A DNA stretch of 64,000 nt. Source: Fragilaria crotonensis (Eukaryota; Bacillariophyta; Fragilariophyceae; Fragilariales; Fragilariaceae). Below, one piece after another: positions 41,117 to 53,170 of this stretch (its first letter is position 1; each line of letters opens with the position of its first letter). The DNA lies in the NCBI GenBank assembly GCA_022925895.1, contig JAKSYS010000228.1, positions 1 through 64,000 of the forward strand, in the 5' to 3' direction. Below the pieces are notes generated by a model, which did not search any database, was not told where the DNA came from, and saw nothing but the letters and a program-made list of their open reading frames with translations. Position numbers and translations under genes: made by a program.

Positions 41117-42756
41117 GCAACATACCGGAAGATATGAGCAAGGGCAGAGAGAACGAAAGCAGAGAGATGCAGGGTGAGAACCTTCTATGTCATAAGAAGT
41201 TGGCAATGCACTTGATCATATATCCTTTATCGATTCTTATCCGAGGTACAGATTTTCGGTATTCACCAATGACAATTTGCGTATTTACGAACCTTGAAAT
41301 CCTTCTCGATCCGCTTTTTCGAGAAATAATTGATAAGGCTGCCCGATTGTCGAAATGACATAGATCACTTGATAGACGTAGCATAACAAAAAGACAACAT
41401 GATAAAGGCGGAACCGTCTTTTGCCAATCCCAGCTGCTAGCTTGGCTTTGTACAGATGCACCCGGTGGATGCGTTTGCTGTCGCACTCCATGGTAAAATT
41501 GATCACTCTAGTAGCACAAGGCGAAAGGCGAGGAAAATGAGTTTTACGGAGGCGAAAGGAACCTGCCTGAGCTGTATGACATGTGCATTTATCTGCAAGT
41601 GTCATGGACAGACGAATAATTTCGAAGCTCGAAGTTCCGAGATTTTGGAGAGACACTCTACCGTACGTAGTACTACTATATAGTATCGTACATTGTACAT
41701 TACTGGAGTATTCAATAATGCTCGTACTTCGAAATACTTCGGAGCAGTGCATGACATTTGATATGAAAACGATACCCGCAGCCGCAGCCGGCCGATTTTC
41801 CCCAGCCTCTGTTGGCCGCAGCCGGCCGTACGCCACTCAGTGTGGGCCGGCCGTACCCGTGCGCACACCAACAGTCCATACCCGTACTCGGCCCGCATTC
41901 GAAGTATGCCTGCCCGTAGCCGGCCGCCATCGCACTGTGCATGACCGTACCTGGCCGTTGACCGTACTGTCCGACACAGTGCACAGTACACCTACCACCG
42001 GTAGTGCAAGTGTAGTACAGTACATAGTACATAGTACAGTACAGTACTCCTTGCGGTGCTACCAATGGTTAGTACTATCATTCAACAGACCTTGAGCAAA
42101 CGTTTACGCCCATCAGCCCATCGCCATACAGTCGCGTAGGTGAGTACAGATATGATGTTTGATTTGTGTACATGTAGTATGTAGTAGGGGTACATATAAG
42201 TGCCTTCTACAGTACCTTCAACTACCGGTAGTAGTATGTCATATGCACATTGAACAGACAGCTGACAGTTGTAATACGTCCTACGTAAGATGTCAGTGTA
42301 AAGATATCAGATATCAACACGAGTTTAAGTTGTGAGGTGACACGTCGAATTTGGAATTCGCAACTGGTAGCAAAATCGTATCGTGCTCTTCATGCGGATC
42401 CAAATCATCATCAATCATCTCAACTTTTGCTCGTCGAGTCAAGAAAGTCACTCGATCGGTTTAGAAGTTGCGGCGATACATGTACAACGTACACCGTGTA
42501 CTGTAACTGTACTCGGTGTACTAATCCGGAGTCCGAGCAAAAGCCTGCTACAAACGGTCACATACCACATACCTTCCCTGCTGTTACGTTTGCCTTGAGA
42601 ACAAAATACGAAACCAAATGAAGCTACAATTTTTGGAACTTGGAACATGAAGCGCAGCATGGATTGGAAGAGGGTTGAAAAGGAGAAATACTTTCAAAAA
42701 GGAGCTCTTTCCGAGGAGCTAGTTTCTGCAGGTACATCTACCGTACTATGTAGAAG
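41117..42756. other. Intergenic region with GTAC-rich DNA and one copy of the GC-rich repeat
   Basis: No gene seen in about 1.6 kb. The part near 41117 should contain the P5A promoter. 41640-42060 and 42160-42240 are rich in GTAC/AGTAC words and the rest is unremarkable. Open frames crossing 41285-42095 follow the GC-rich repeat on both strands and are not considered genes. Confidence 0.6.
41743..41960 (-). repeat. GC-rich dispersed repeat, copy 1 (inverted relative to copy 2)
   Basis: Begins GAGCAGTGCATGACATTTG and then alternates CCGCAGCCGGCCG, GTTGGCCGCAGCCGGCCG and GTGGGCCGGCCGT words. The reverse complement of 51430-51505 begins GCAGTGCATGACAT and continues GTTGGCCGCAGCCGGCCG and GTGGGCCGGCCGT in the same order. 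The GC content is far above that of its surroundings. Confidence 0.7.
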
Positions 42757-44931
42757 TTAAAGGTCAAGATTTGAACGCATGAAGAGCAGGATGTCGAGGG
42801 TGGAAGCTTTCAAGCCATTGCGTTTTGCCGTCAGTGTGTTGCCTGCATCTGAAAAGTTACACTCAGATTTGGAGCTGGAGGCCGGAATACACAGTATTGA
42901 TCTTGCGACAAGTGCCAGTGAGGGAAAGCTCGCGCTATTGGTTGACCACCAAGCCAGCAATCGTCCCGGTGCACTCTCAAGATCCACCTTGACAGCTTTG
43001 CCTAGCTTAAGGGCAAAGTACTCTGACAGTTCTCGAGAAGCTCTGAGTGTGGTGTCGATCTGAGGAGGAGAATGGTCTTCATCCTCATCCTCGTCTGATG
43101 AGCTAGCTAAAGTTGTTGCCGTCGATGAAGTTCGGATGGCAAGCTTGGGGCGTTTGAGAGGACGGGATGGTCGTCGCAAAGAACTTGTCGGGAATTTCTC
43201 CTTCTCCGCAGGATCCTTTATAAATGCAGCAAAGATCTTGGTCAATCGCATGAGCTCAGCCTTGGCTTCCTCAATATCACTCTTTCGCACTCCCAATAGA
43301 TGTAGCCTGGACTTTTGTCGAGGGTCAAGCATTGCGGCAATGACATGGTGTCTGCAGATAGACCATTTGCTTTTGATCTGGTTTTGAAGGAGAACCTTGA
43401 TTGAAATGACATCCTCTGAATCTGGTTGAATTGTCTCGGTGACATTTCCATTGGAATCCTTTATCTCAATGGCAACCGTTACAGCTTCACAATGCTGTAA
43501 CAATCGATTCCGCCAGAATGGAACAAGATGAATAGTAGGTGTTTTGAAGCATTCCAATGCCAATGTTGCTGATTTGAAAAGGCTTAGCAATCGGACAATC
43601 TCCACCAACAGTTGAAAATCAACAACATCAATCTTCTTCTCTCTTCTTGCACCTTTCTGGAGCAAAAGCTTTCGACATTCTTGGAACTGTATTCGTATAG
43701 AGTCGAGCATTGTAAGTAGCCCATACCAGCGGGTTGCAATCTCCTGCTTAAGCTTAGGGGCAAGCATACTGTTCAAGCCTGACTTCTTGCAATAGGCAAC
43801 TAGCTCTTTGCAATGTGTGATCATCTCGAAGACTTCAGAAGCTCTGTCCTGAAATTCATAAAATGGCGCAGATTTCTTTCCATCAATTGTCATGGTTTTC
43901 TTGGCCAAAACTGTGTTTATCACAGTTCCAATCTTATGATCCGAGCAAGGAACCCACACATACTGGCTTGGCAGGCCATCGCCGGAGTGGTTGTTGGATG
44001 CAGAGTCTGTAACAACAATTAGTTGCTCGTCTGAGGCCTTCCCTGTGACACCACTGGTTTCAAATGAGCGATATGGTTCAACAACCAAGTTGAACTCGTT
44101 AAGAATCGCTGCACCAGTATGGCTAACATTTGGGAATGCATTTACCTGAAGGGTGCGGTCATGAAGACACCACAAATCATCAATGAAGTGGATTGTGACC
44201 GACAAGAAGGACTGCTGATGATTATCATCAGTCCAAATGTCCAGTGTGAATGCTGCCCAAAGACCGCACTTGAAATGGCTTTGGATGATGGACTTAAGAA
44301 TGTCTCTTGTCAATGCACATCTCGTTGTCAATGATCTCTTGACAGTGACTTGATCGGGCAGCAGATCTTCAACTCGCATTGGATTCTTTGAGGATACTCC
44401 AATGTCAAGTACATTCTGCAGAAGTGAGCGAAATCCCTTTCCAGAGACAATCGAGAATGGGCGGATGTCCAATGCACACATGTCCCCTAATGATCTTGAG
44501 ATTAGTTGTTTCTGTCCACCATTTGGCTGAACAGTTGCCTTCGCAAAATTTATCATGCTATGAGAACCGCCAGGTGCAATATCCAAGACACGACACTTAT
44601 GCTTGTTTAAAGCTGATGTGCCCGTTTGAGAACTGTACACATACAGTGTCTCACACTCATGGCACGCAACAAAGGTTGATTTCCTTTGTGCTGTTGTACT
44701 TGTTGCGGATGTATCATCCCCAACACATTGAATGAAAACAACTGGCTTGTTGTTTTCAGTAACACACACTGGACCGAACCTTTTCCAGAGTGGTAGAGAC
44801 GAAGGCTTGGTGGTCTTGTTGTACTGCAGTATTCGAAATTGCTGATCCGATTGACTCAGAGATGTTGCAATTAACTGTTTAAACTCCGACAACGATTGCC
44901 CTGTCAATTCCTGGTGCACAATATGAGACAT
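42757..44931 (-). CDS. hAT-superfamily DNA transposase
   Basis: 724 aa from the ATG of MSHIVHQELTG. The open frame extends upstream to 45084 but without an earlier in-frame ATG and with a non-protein-like leader. Features: a BED-type zinc finger region (ACHECETLYVYSS ... SALNKHKC); the RNase H-like catalytic core beginning WAAFTLDIWTDDNHQQSF, which holds the first catalytic Asp, then IVVTDSASNNH with the second; HKIGTVINTVL; and the C-terminal hAT dimerisation domain (LLAWWSTNSASFPSLALVAR, IPASSSKSECNFSDAG, TLTAKRNGL). The enzyme would cut and paste its element, leaving 8-bp target duplications. The frame is intact. I could not locate terminal inverted repeats, so element borders are unknown. 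Confidence 0.9.
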   Translation of the reverse strand: MSHIVHQELTGQSLSEFKQLIATSLSQSDQQFRILQYNKTTKPSSLPLWKRFGPVCVTENNKPVVFIQCVGDDTSATSTTAQRKSTFVACHECETLYVYSSQTGTSALNKHKCRVLDIAPGGSHSMINFAKATVQPNGGQKQLISRSLGDMCALDIRPFSIVSGKGFRSLLQNVLDIGVSSKNPMRVEDLLPDQVTVKRSLTTRCALTRDILKSIIQSHFKCGLWAAFTLDIWTDDNHQQSFLSVTIHFIDDLWCLHDRTLQVNAFPNVSHTGAAILNEFNLVVEPYRSFETSGVTGKASDEQLIVVTDSASNNHSGDGLPSQYVWVPCSDHKIGTVINTVLAKKTMTIDGKKSAPFYEFQDRASEVFEMITHCKELVAYCKKSGLNSMLAPKLKQEIATRWYGLLTMLDSIRIQFQECRKLLLQKGARREKKIDVVDFQLLVEIVRLLSLFKSATLALECFKTPTIHLVPFWRNRLLQHCEAVTVAIEIKDSNGNVTETIQPDSEDVISIKVLLQNQIKSKWSICRHHVIAAMLDPRQKSRLHLLGVRKSDIEEAKAELMRLTKIFAAFIKDPAEKEKFPTSSLRRPSRPLKRPKLAIRTSSTATTLASSSDEDEDEDHSPPQIDTTLRASRELSEYFALKLGKAVKVDLESAPGRLLAWWSTNSASFPSLALVARSILCIPASSSKSECNFSDAGNTLTAKRNGLKASTLDILLFMRSNLDL

Positions 44932-45969
44932 TGAAAGCAATAAAAGAAAAAAGAAAAGGATCGCTTTGTGGCAATAGTCAACAAGAACCAACACTATGAT
45001 ACTACTAGAGAGCTGAGTGTCGGGGCATACGTCACCTTTACTACAGGATTTTATGATTTTTTGGATATCTTCAACTTGCAGCAACGCCCAATAGGAATAT
45101 TAGGAGATTGTTTGACTTCATATTTCATTAATATTGGCATGAGAAATATGCATATATTTGGAATGTGTTGATGACGCATGTTACCACGCTACCTGTTACC
45201 ATATTTATGAACACAAGTTCCAGTAGAACGACAACATTAATGAGAGGTAATTGCAGTATTTTGTCAATCACTGCTGGACACTGGACAAGCAGATATCCTT
45301 GTAGTACAGTATAGAAGAGCATTAACGTTACTAAAGTAACATTATCATCGATGATCCCTTACTTCAAATATTGAGGCCATACATCAAAAATACTAGTACT
45401 CTGAAAACAGCAGTATATTCACATGTTATTCCTACTGTTTTGAATGTTATTTTAGATTCTTTGGTAACACTGTGGGTACTCATAGTTGTTTAATTCCTCA
45501 CGACTGGAGTTGCAACTCGGACAAAACCTTGCAAAGATGCAGTGGCAGTGGCTGTGGCTGTGGCAATGGCAGCGGTAGCAGCAGCGGGTACAGAGGCAAC
45601 AGAGAAACCAAAGGCAGATGCCAGGAAAAGGAAGGCAAGTACAAAATTGCTGCTGGGGGTACTATACAAAAGAAACGTGCTGTAAAGAAAAACAGAAAAG
45701 AAACAGGAGAAGAGGAAAATTTGATTGAAGTGGCACAAGAGGCAGCTGCTGCAAAGAAAGGGCAATCACAGAAACATGTCACGGCTATGGATGCATATGT
45801 ATAATTGGTGCTTAAAACACGCTGTTTTAAAACAGCTGGATAACAAAACTTCTTTCACGCAATTGTAAAAAGTGAATAATTGATTAGCGATAAGGGTTAA
45901 GGGGGTTGCAAGATGCAACAGTTTGAACTTACAAACTTCACTTGTCATGGTTTATGAAGGCTGTTTTGA
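44932..45969. other. Spacer between hAT gene and satellite; one weak open frame
   Basis: Probably contains the 5' end of the hAT element. An open frame at 45472-45804 (+) would give a 110-aa Gly/Ser- then Lys/Glu-rich peptide (KKRAVKKNRKETGEEENL). Its first half is a simple (TGGCTG/TGGCAG)-like repeat, so I do not call it a gene. The GCTGTTTTAAAACAGC palindrome lies at about 45822-45837. Confidence 0.5.
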
Positions 45970-48900
45970 GTAAGTCTGCATGATGAAGACCCATTGAGCA
46001 GTTGTCACTCTTGCCCTTGTCAGAGATATTGATTCAACTCCAAGGTGATGTAAAGTGGCAGTTCCTTGGCCCCAGTTTGAAGCCTAAGGAATCCAATTCA
46101 TAGGAAAATGTTCTGTCATAGCATCATTGTCATGTATCAGACAACAAGACACTCAGGCATTGGTATCACTGCAGGACAAACATTGGTTGTGCAGCAGTCA
46201 TTCCGGTCCTTGTCACAATTGGCAATTTTGTCCCATGGTAAAACAAATTGGCAGTTGTCCCCAGTTTGAAGCACAAGGAATCACATCCAATGTAAAATGG
46301 CCTATGATACAATCATTGTCATGCATCTGACAAGACACACAGGTATTTGTAAGTCTGCATGATGAAGACCCATTGAGCAGTTGTCACTCTTGTCCTTGTC
46401 AGAGATATTGATTCAACTCCAAGGTGATGTAAAGTGGCAGTTCCTTGTCCCCAGTTTGAAGCCTAAGGATTCACATTCATTAGATAATGTTCAATCATAA
46501 CATCATTGTCATGCATCAGACAAGACACTCAGGCATTGGTATCATTGCAGGAGAAACATTGGTTGTGCAGCTGTCATTCCTGTCCTTGACACTATTGGCA
46601 ATATCGTCCCATGGTAAAACAAATCAGGAGTTGTCCCCATTTTGAAGCAAAAGGAATCACATCCAATGTAAAATGCCCAGTGATACAATCATTGTCATGC
46701 ATCTGATAAGACACACAGGTATTTGTAAGTCTGCATGATGAAGACCCATTGAGCAGTTGTCACTCTTGTCCTTGTCAGAGATTTTGATTCAACTCCAATG
46801 TGATGCAAAGTGGCAGTTCCTTGTCCCCAGTTTGAAGCCTAAGGATTCACATTCATTAGATAATGTTCTGTCATAACATCATTGTCATGCATCAGACAAG
46901 ACACTCAGGCATTGGTATCACTGCAGGACAAACATTGGTTGAGCAGCAGTCATTCCTGTCCTTGACACAATTGGCAATTTTGTCCCATGGTAAAACAAAT
47001 CGGCGGTTGTCCCCAGTTTGAAGCACAAGGAATCACATCCAATGTAAAATGGCCTATGATACAATCATTGTCATGCATCTGACAAGACACACAGGTATTT
47101 GTAAGTCTGCATGATGAAGACCCATTGAGCAGTTGTCACTCTTGTCCTTGTCAGAGATTTTGATTCAACTCCAAGGTGATGCAAGTGGCAGTTCCTTGTC
47201 CCCAGTTTGAAGCCTAAGGAATCACATTCATTGGAAAATGTTCTGTCATAACATCAGTGTCATGCATCAGACAAGACACTCAGGAATTGGTATCACTGCA
47301 TGACAAACATTGGTTGTGCAGCAGTCATTCCTGTCCTTGTCACAATTGGCAATTTCGTCCCATGGTAAAACAAATCGGCAGTTGTCCCCAGTTTGAAGCA
47401 CAAGGAATCACATCCAATGTAAAATGGCCTATGATACAATCATTGTCATGCATCTGACAAGACACACAGGTATTTGTAAGTCTGCATGATGAAGACCCAT
47501 TGAGCAGTCGTCACTCTTGTCCTTGTCAGAGATTTTGATTCAACTCCAAGGTGATGCAAGTGGCAGTTCCTTGTCCCCAGTTTGAAGCCTAAGGAATCAC
47601 ATTCATTGGAAAATGTTCTGTCATAACATCAGTGTCATGCATCAGACAAGACACTCAGGAATTGGTATCACTGCATGACAAACATTGGTTGTGCAGCAGT
47701 CATTCCTGTCCTTGTCACAATTGGCAATTTCGTCCCATGGTAAAACAAATCGGCAGTTGTCCCCAGTTTGAAGCACAAGGAATCACATCCAATGTAAAAT
47801 GGCCTATGATACAATCATTGTCATGCATCTGACAAGACACACTGGTATTTGTAAGTCTTCATGATGAAGACCCATTGAGCAGTCGTCACTCTTGTCCTTC
47901 TCAGAGATTTTGATTCAACTCCAAGGTGATGCAAAGTGGCAGTTCCTTGTCCCCAGTTTGAAGCCTAAGGAATCACATTCATTAGATGATGTTCTGTCAT
48001 AGCATCATTGTCATGTATCAGACAAGACACTCAGGCATTGGTATCACTGCAGGAGAAACATTGGTTGTGCAGCTGTCATTCCTGTCCTTGACACAATTGG
48101 CAATATCGTCCCATTGTAAAACAAATCAGGAGTTGTCCCCAGTTTGAAACATAAGGAATCACATCCAATGTAAAATGCCCAGTGATACAATCATTGTCAT
48201 GCATCTGATAAGACACACAGGTATTTGTAAGTCTGCATGATGAAGACCCATTGAGCAGTTGTCACTCTTGTCCTTCTCAGAGAGTTTGATTCAACTCAAG
48301 GTGATGCAAGTGGCAGTTCCTTGTCCCCATTTTGAAGCCTAAGGATTCACATTCATTAGATAATGTTCTGCCATAGCATCATTGTCATGTATCAGACAAG
48401 ACACTCAGGCATTGGTATCACTGCAGGACAAACATTGGTTGTGCAGCAGTCATTCCTGTCCTTGACACAATTGGCAATTTTGTCCCATGGTAAAACAAAT
48501 CAGGAGTTGTCCCCAGTTTGATGCACAAGGAATCACATCCAATGTAAAATGCCCAATGATACAATCATTGTCATGCATCTGACAAGACACACTGGTATTT
48601 GTAAGTCTGCATGATGAAGACCCATTGAGCAGTTGTCACTTTTGTCCTTCTCAGAGATTTTGATTCAACTCCAAGGTGATGCAAGTGGCAGTTCCTTGTC
48701 CCCAGTTTGAAGCCTAAGGAATCACATTCATTGGAAAATGTTCAATCATAACATCATTGTCATGCATCAGACAAGACACTCAGGCATTGGTATCATTGCA
48801 GGAGAAACATTGGTTGTGCAGCTGTCATTCCTGTCCTTGACACAATTGGCAATATCGTCCCATTGTAAAACAAATCAGGAGTTGTCCCCAGTTTGAAACA

Positions 48901-50912
48901 TAAGGAATCACATCCAATGTAAAATGCCCAGTGATACAATCATTGTCATGCATCTGATAAGACACACAGGTATTTGTAAGTCTGCATGATGAAGACCCAT
49001 TGAGCAGTTGTCACTCTTGTCCTTCTCAGAGAGTTTGATTCAACTCCAAGGTGATGCAAGTGGCAGTTCCTTGTCCCCATTTTGAAGCCTAAGGATTCAC
49101 ATTCATTAGATGATGTTCTGCCATAGCATCATTGTCATGTATCAGACAAGACACTCAGGCATTGGTATCACTGCAGGACAAACATTGGTTGTGCAGCAGT
49201 CATTCCTGTCCTTGACACAATTGGCAATTTTGTCCCATGGTAAAACAAATCAGGAGTTGTCCCCAGTTTGATGCACAAGGAATCACATCCAATGTAAAAT
49301 GCCCAATGATACAATCATTGTCATGCATCTGACAAGACACACTGGTATTTGTAAGTCTGCATGATGAAGACCCATTGAGCAGTTGTCACTTTTGTCCTTC
49401 TCAGAGATTTTGATTCAACTCCAAGGTGATGCAAGTGGCAGTTCCTTGTCCCCAGTTTGAAGCCTAAGGAATCACATTCATTGGAAAATGTTCAATCATA
49501 ACATCATTGTCATGCATCAGACAAGACACTCAGGCATTGGTATCATTGCAGGAGAAACATTGGTTGTGCAGCTGTCATTCCTGTCCTTGACACAATTGGC
49601 AATATCGTCCCATTGTAAAACAAATCAGGAGTTGTCCCCAGTTTGAAACATAAGGAATCACATCCAATGTAAAATGCCCAGTGATACATCATTGTCATGC
49701 ATCTGATAAGACACACAGGTATTTGTAAGTCTGCATGATGAAGACCCATTGAGCAGTTGTCACTCTTGTCCTTCTCAGAGAGTTTGATTCAACTCCAAGG
49801 TGATGCAAGTGGCAGTTCCTTGTCCCCATTTTGAAGCCTAAGGATTCACATTCATTAGATGATGTTCTGCCATAGCATCATTGTCATGTATCAGACAAGA
49901 CACTCAGGCATTGGTATCACTGCAGGACAAACATTGGTTGTGCAGCAGTCATTCCTGTCCTTGACACAATTGGCAATTTTGTCCCATGGTAAAACAAATC
50001 AGGAGTTGTCCCCAGTTTGATGCACAAGGAATCACATCCAATGTAAAATGGCCTATGATACAATCATTGTCATGCATCTGACAAGACACACAGGTATTTG
50101 TAAGTCTGCATGATGAAGACCCATTGAGCATTTGTCACTCTTGTCCTTGTCAGAGATTTTGATTCAACTCCAAGGTGATGCAAGTGGCAGTTCCTTGTCC
50201 CCAGTTTGAAGCCTAAGGATTCACATTCATTCAATAATGTTCTGCCATAGCATCATTGTCATGTATCAGACAAGACACTCAGGCATTGGTATCACTGCAG
50301 GACAAACATTGGTTGAGCAGCAGTCATTCCGGTCCTTGACACAATTGGCAATTTTGTCCTATTGTAAAACAAATCGGCAGTTGTCCCCAGTTTGAAGCAC
50401 AAGGAATCACATCCAATGTAAAATGGCCTATGATACAATCATTGTCATGCATCTGACAGGACACACAGGTATTTGTAAGTCTGCATGATGAAGACCCATT
50501 GAGCAGTTGTCACTCTTGTCCTTGTCAGAGACTTGCTTTGATTCAACTCCAAGGTGATGCAAGTGGCAGTTCCTTGTCCCCAGTTTGAAGCCTAAGGATT
50601 CACATTCATTAGATAAGATTTTGTCATAGCATCATTGTCATGTATCAGACAAGACACTCAGGCATTAGTATCACTGCAGGACAAACATTGGTTGTGCAGC
50701 TGTCATTCCTCCTGTCCTTGTCACAATCTGCAATTTTGTCCCATGGTAAAACAAATCGGCAGTTGTCCCCAGTTTGAAGCACAAGGAATCACATTCAATG
50801 TAAAATGCCCTATTATTCAATCATTGCCATGCATCTGACAAGACACACAGGTATTTGTAAGTCTGCATGATGAAGACCCATTGAGCAGTTGTCACTCTTG
50901 TCCTTGTTGTCA
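45970..50912. repeat. 375-bp tandem satellite, 13 units plus a partial, built from ~188-bp half-units
   Basis: The landmark GTAAGTCTGCATGATGAAGA (one copy reads GTAAGTCTTC) starts at 45970, 46349, 46725, 47101, 47476, 47851, 48227, 48601, 48976, 49351, 49725, 50100, 50475 and 50857; most steps are 374-376 bp. Inside one unit, two diverged halves of about 188 bp align: each has ATCATTGTCATGCATC(A/T)GA, then CAAGACAC(A/T)CAGG, TTGTCC, CCCCAGTTTGAAGC and AAGGAATCACAT. From 47851 to 50099 alternate units are more alike (ACTGGT type versus GATAAG...ACAGGT type), giving a 750-bp higher-order repeat. Short open frames of 60-69 codons recur once per unit and are by-products. Confidence 0.95.
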
Positions 50913-51917
50913 CAATACTGATATTGTTTCACGGAAAATCACTTTGCTTTATTGCTGTTACTGATACAAGGGTATAAGACCCTGTCTGAACCATTTCTTT
51001 CACAACCGCTTAACACTCCTTTTACAAGCAACAGAGAAACAAGCATGTATTCAAATGCAGCTCAAAGCATCCATCATCCTTAATGGAGGACCACAATTGT
51101 CTTTGTTCATTGTGGCTGGTCCTCTTTAGAGGCACTGATGTTCAATTATACTTTTTGCATGAATACAATTACAACATTTTATCACTACCAATGCTCTTTG
51201 GACCGCAGCCGACCCGTACTGACAAGGAACGAACCAAAGCCGACCCGGACCGACAACGAAAAGGAGCGGACCGCAGCCGACCGCAACCGTGACAAGTAAC
51301 AAATGTGCTGGCCGTCAGCCGTGATGGGCCGACACGTGATTGGGAAGGACCGCAACCGGCCGTTACACTGAGAAAAAAGTTCCGTTCCGGCCGTAACCGG
51401 CCGGGACCTAAATACGAGGACCGCAGCCGCCCGAAATCACGGCCGGCCCACGGTTTCCGGCCGGCTGCGGCCAACGGGCCCCGATGTCATGCACTGCTTC
51501 GGAGTCGAGAGTCGAGAGCCCATGTTTGTCCCTGTAATCGAGCCGATCGAGCATCCTATGCATATAAATAAATAATTCTTCGGTTGCAGCTTGTACAGTA
51601 CATTGGACATGCATATGAATGCTGCACACCCCACACAGCACACCCTGCATTCAGTAGATCGGAGTCTGGTACAGTACAGCGTACCGTAGACTGTACAGTA
51701 GATGTCCTGTGCTGAATCTCATCGACGAATTCTCTCATAAACTTGATATGCATACTACGCTAGTACGTACTACGAAACAATTCATAAAATTCTGTTCTCT
51801 GTAGAACCTGGTACAAGGGCTGCAGCATGATCTGATGAGACGTACGGTACTGTACCTGGTACTCCAGACTCCAGAATACGCACGGCACTGCACACTGCAC
51901 ACTCTGCAGTCTGCAAA
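50913..51917. other. Spacer after the satellite, no gene
   Basis: Holds about 280 bp of unique DNA, the second GC-rich repeat copy (51195-51600), then a GTAC-rich stretch leading to the FBXO9-like gene, whose promoter should lie in the last few hundred bases. No coding frame has protein character. Confidence 0.6.
51195..51600 (+). repeat. GC-rich dispersed repeat, copy 2
   Basis: Runs of GACCGCAGCCGACC, GCCGACCCGGACCGAC, CGGCCGTAACCGGCCGGGAC and TTTCCGGCCGGCTGCGGCC, ending CGATGTCATGCACTGCTTCGG, then GTCCCTGTAATCGAGCCGATCGAGC. The GC-rich part matches the reverse complement of 41743-41960. The tail (from about 51470) matches 55812-55880 in direct orientation. Confidence 0.7.
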
Positions 51918-53170
51918 ATGCACACAAACCTCGAAACGAAAAACCAACCCACCACCTCATCGTTTCAATTCTCAACCATGAGCAACCATGAGAACATCCG
52001 GTCGGCTTCGATACCAATCGAAACCAAGGAAGAAGCAGTTTGGTCGAAAGATGATCATGATTGGGCGCTCACATACAACATCTGGCACATGCTGCCATGG
52101 ATGGAGCGTAAAGATTTGGCTTCCACATACGGATGCAAGACAATTGGCGAATTCGAAGAATATATGAGCATACGACGTGCATTGGAAGCGGAGAAAAAGG
52201 CGTATCCCAATGAAGAAGCATACATAGAGGGAATGGTAAGCAAGAATGAACAACTCGAAGATGTGAAACCTGCAGCTCTGGCTGTTCAAGTTGACGAAGA
52301 CGAAATTGTGGATGAAGTGCCAACGGCGACCGAATCTTCTGATGAACCAAATCCCGACGACACGCTCTCCCAAGACGAGTTGTTAAGAGTCGGTGGATAT
52401 ATACTCAGTCTTCCCGAAGAACTTGGACACGCCGTCTTTTCCTTCCTCTCCGTAGATTCCTTTGCCACGTTGGCGCTTGTGAGTCCACATTGGAAACACT
52501 TGTGCCGTACCGAAGCTGTCTACAGAAAACTATGCGAGCGTGTCTACTTGCATCAGTCGAAACGGCGCGTCTTAAATGTGACACGATTTGGAAGTTATCG
52601 CAACATGCTGTACTTGAGACCACGTGTTCGAACGGGGTTATACGTCATGAGATATGCTCAAGTACGTCGTCATTCTTTTGATCGTTTTTTTGTGCCACCT
52701 TTCTTGTCGCTCTCACACAAGGTGCACTCTAGGTCAAGCCCATCCAACGCGATATGTGGTGCGAAATTCCTGTCGGTGCCATCCTTGAAACTGTGTACTA
52801 CCGATACATCTATTTTCTAGAAGACGGGCGCGTTTTATATGCACTCACGAATGCCGGACCTCACGACATGATCCGACGCCTCCTCAAGGTCCTACGTCAC
52901 GGCGAACCAGACCGTGCGGCTGTGTGGGGTACCTTTCAAATTAAGGGAAAGCATATGACTGTATTGGCGAAACAGGAGTGGCAGCATGTGAAATTGGAAC
53001 TCTCCATTTTGCCCGAATCGCATTGGGGAAGGTTTGGTGCATTGACCTTCGATCGCCACTTGACTAGTGCGTCCGGTAATTTTGATGAAAATGCCTGGCC
53101 GAATGACATTCACGTCTTTCAAGTTCCATCTGAAGTGTTTCGGTATGTCCACGATCGGCGGTTGAGCTGA
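51918..53170 (+). CDS. FBXO9-like F-box protein, two exons
   Basis: Exon 1 51918-52661, intron 52662-52732 (71 bp, GTACGT...CTCTAG, phase 0), exon 2 52733-53170; 393 aa, or 373 aa if the second Met at 51978 is used. An F-box protein is the substrate receptor of an SCF ubiquitin ligase; FBXO9 in animals acts on mTOR-pathway adaptors. The F-box is at about residues 160-208 (LSLPEELGHAVFSFLSVDSF, WKHLCRTEAVYRKLC). Next comes the FBXO9-type C-terminal domain: YLRPRVRTGLYVMRYAQ, then, across the intron, VKPIQRDMWCEIPVG, VYYRYIYFLEDGRVLYALTN and VWGTFQIKGKHMTVLAKQEW. The N-terminal third is acidic. A possible polyadenylation signal AATAAA lies about 55 bp past the stop. The junction rejoins a conserved block, so the model is firm. 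Confidence 0.88.

Noticed and set aside
41117-41206. Upstream extension of the P5A ATPase frame
   Set aside because: No ATG in this part; the first in-frame ATG is at 41116.
46127-50838. Recurring 60-69 codon frames (MSCIRQDTQ...) once per satellite unit
   Set aside because: By-products of a tandem non-coding repeat; stops and frame changes differ between units.
45970-50912. CRISPR-like array
   Set aside because: Units are 375 bp, contiguous and without unique spacers, in a eukaryotic genome; it is satellite DNA.
51305-51571. Arg/Pro-rich frame in the GC-rich repeat
   Set aside because: Explained by GC-rich repeat words; similar frames occur on both strands and in the inverted copy.
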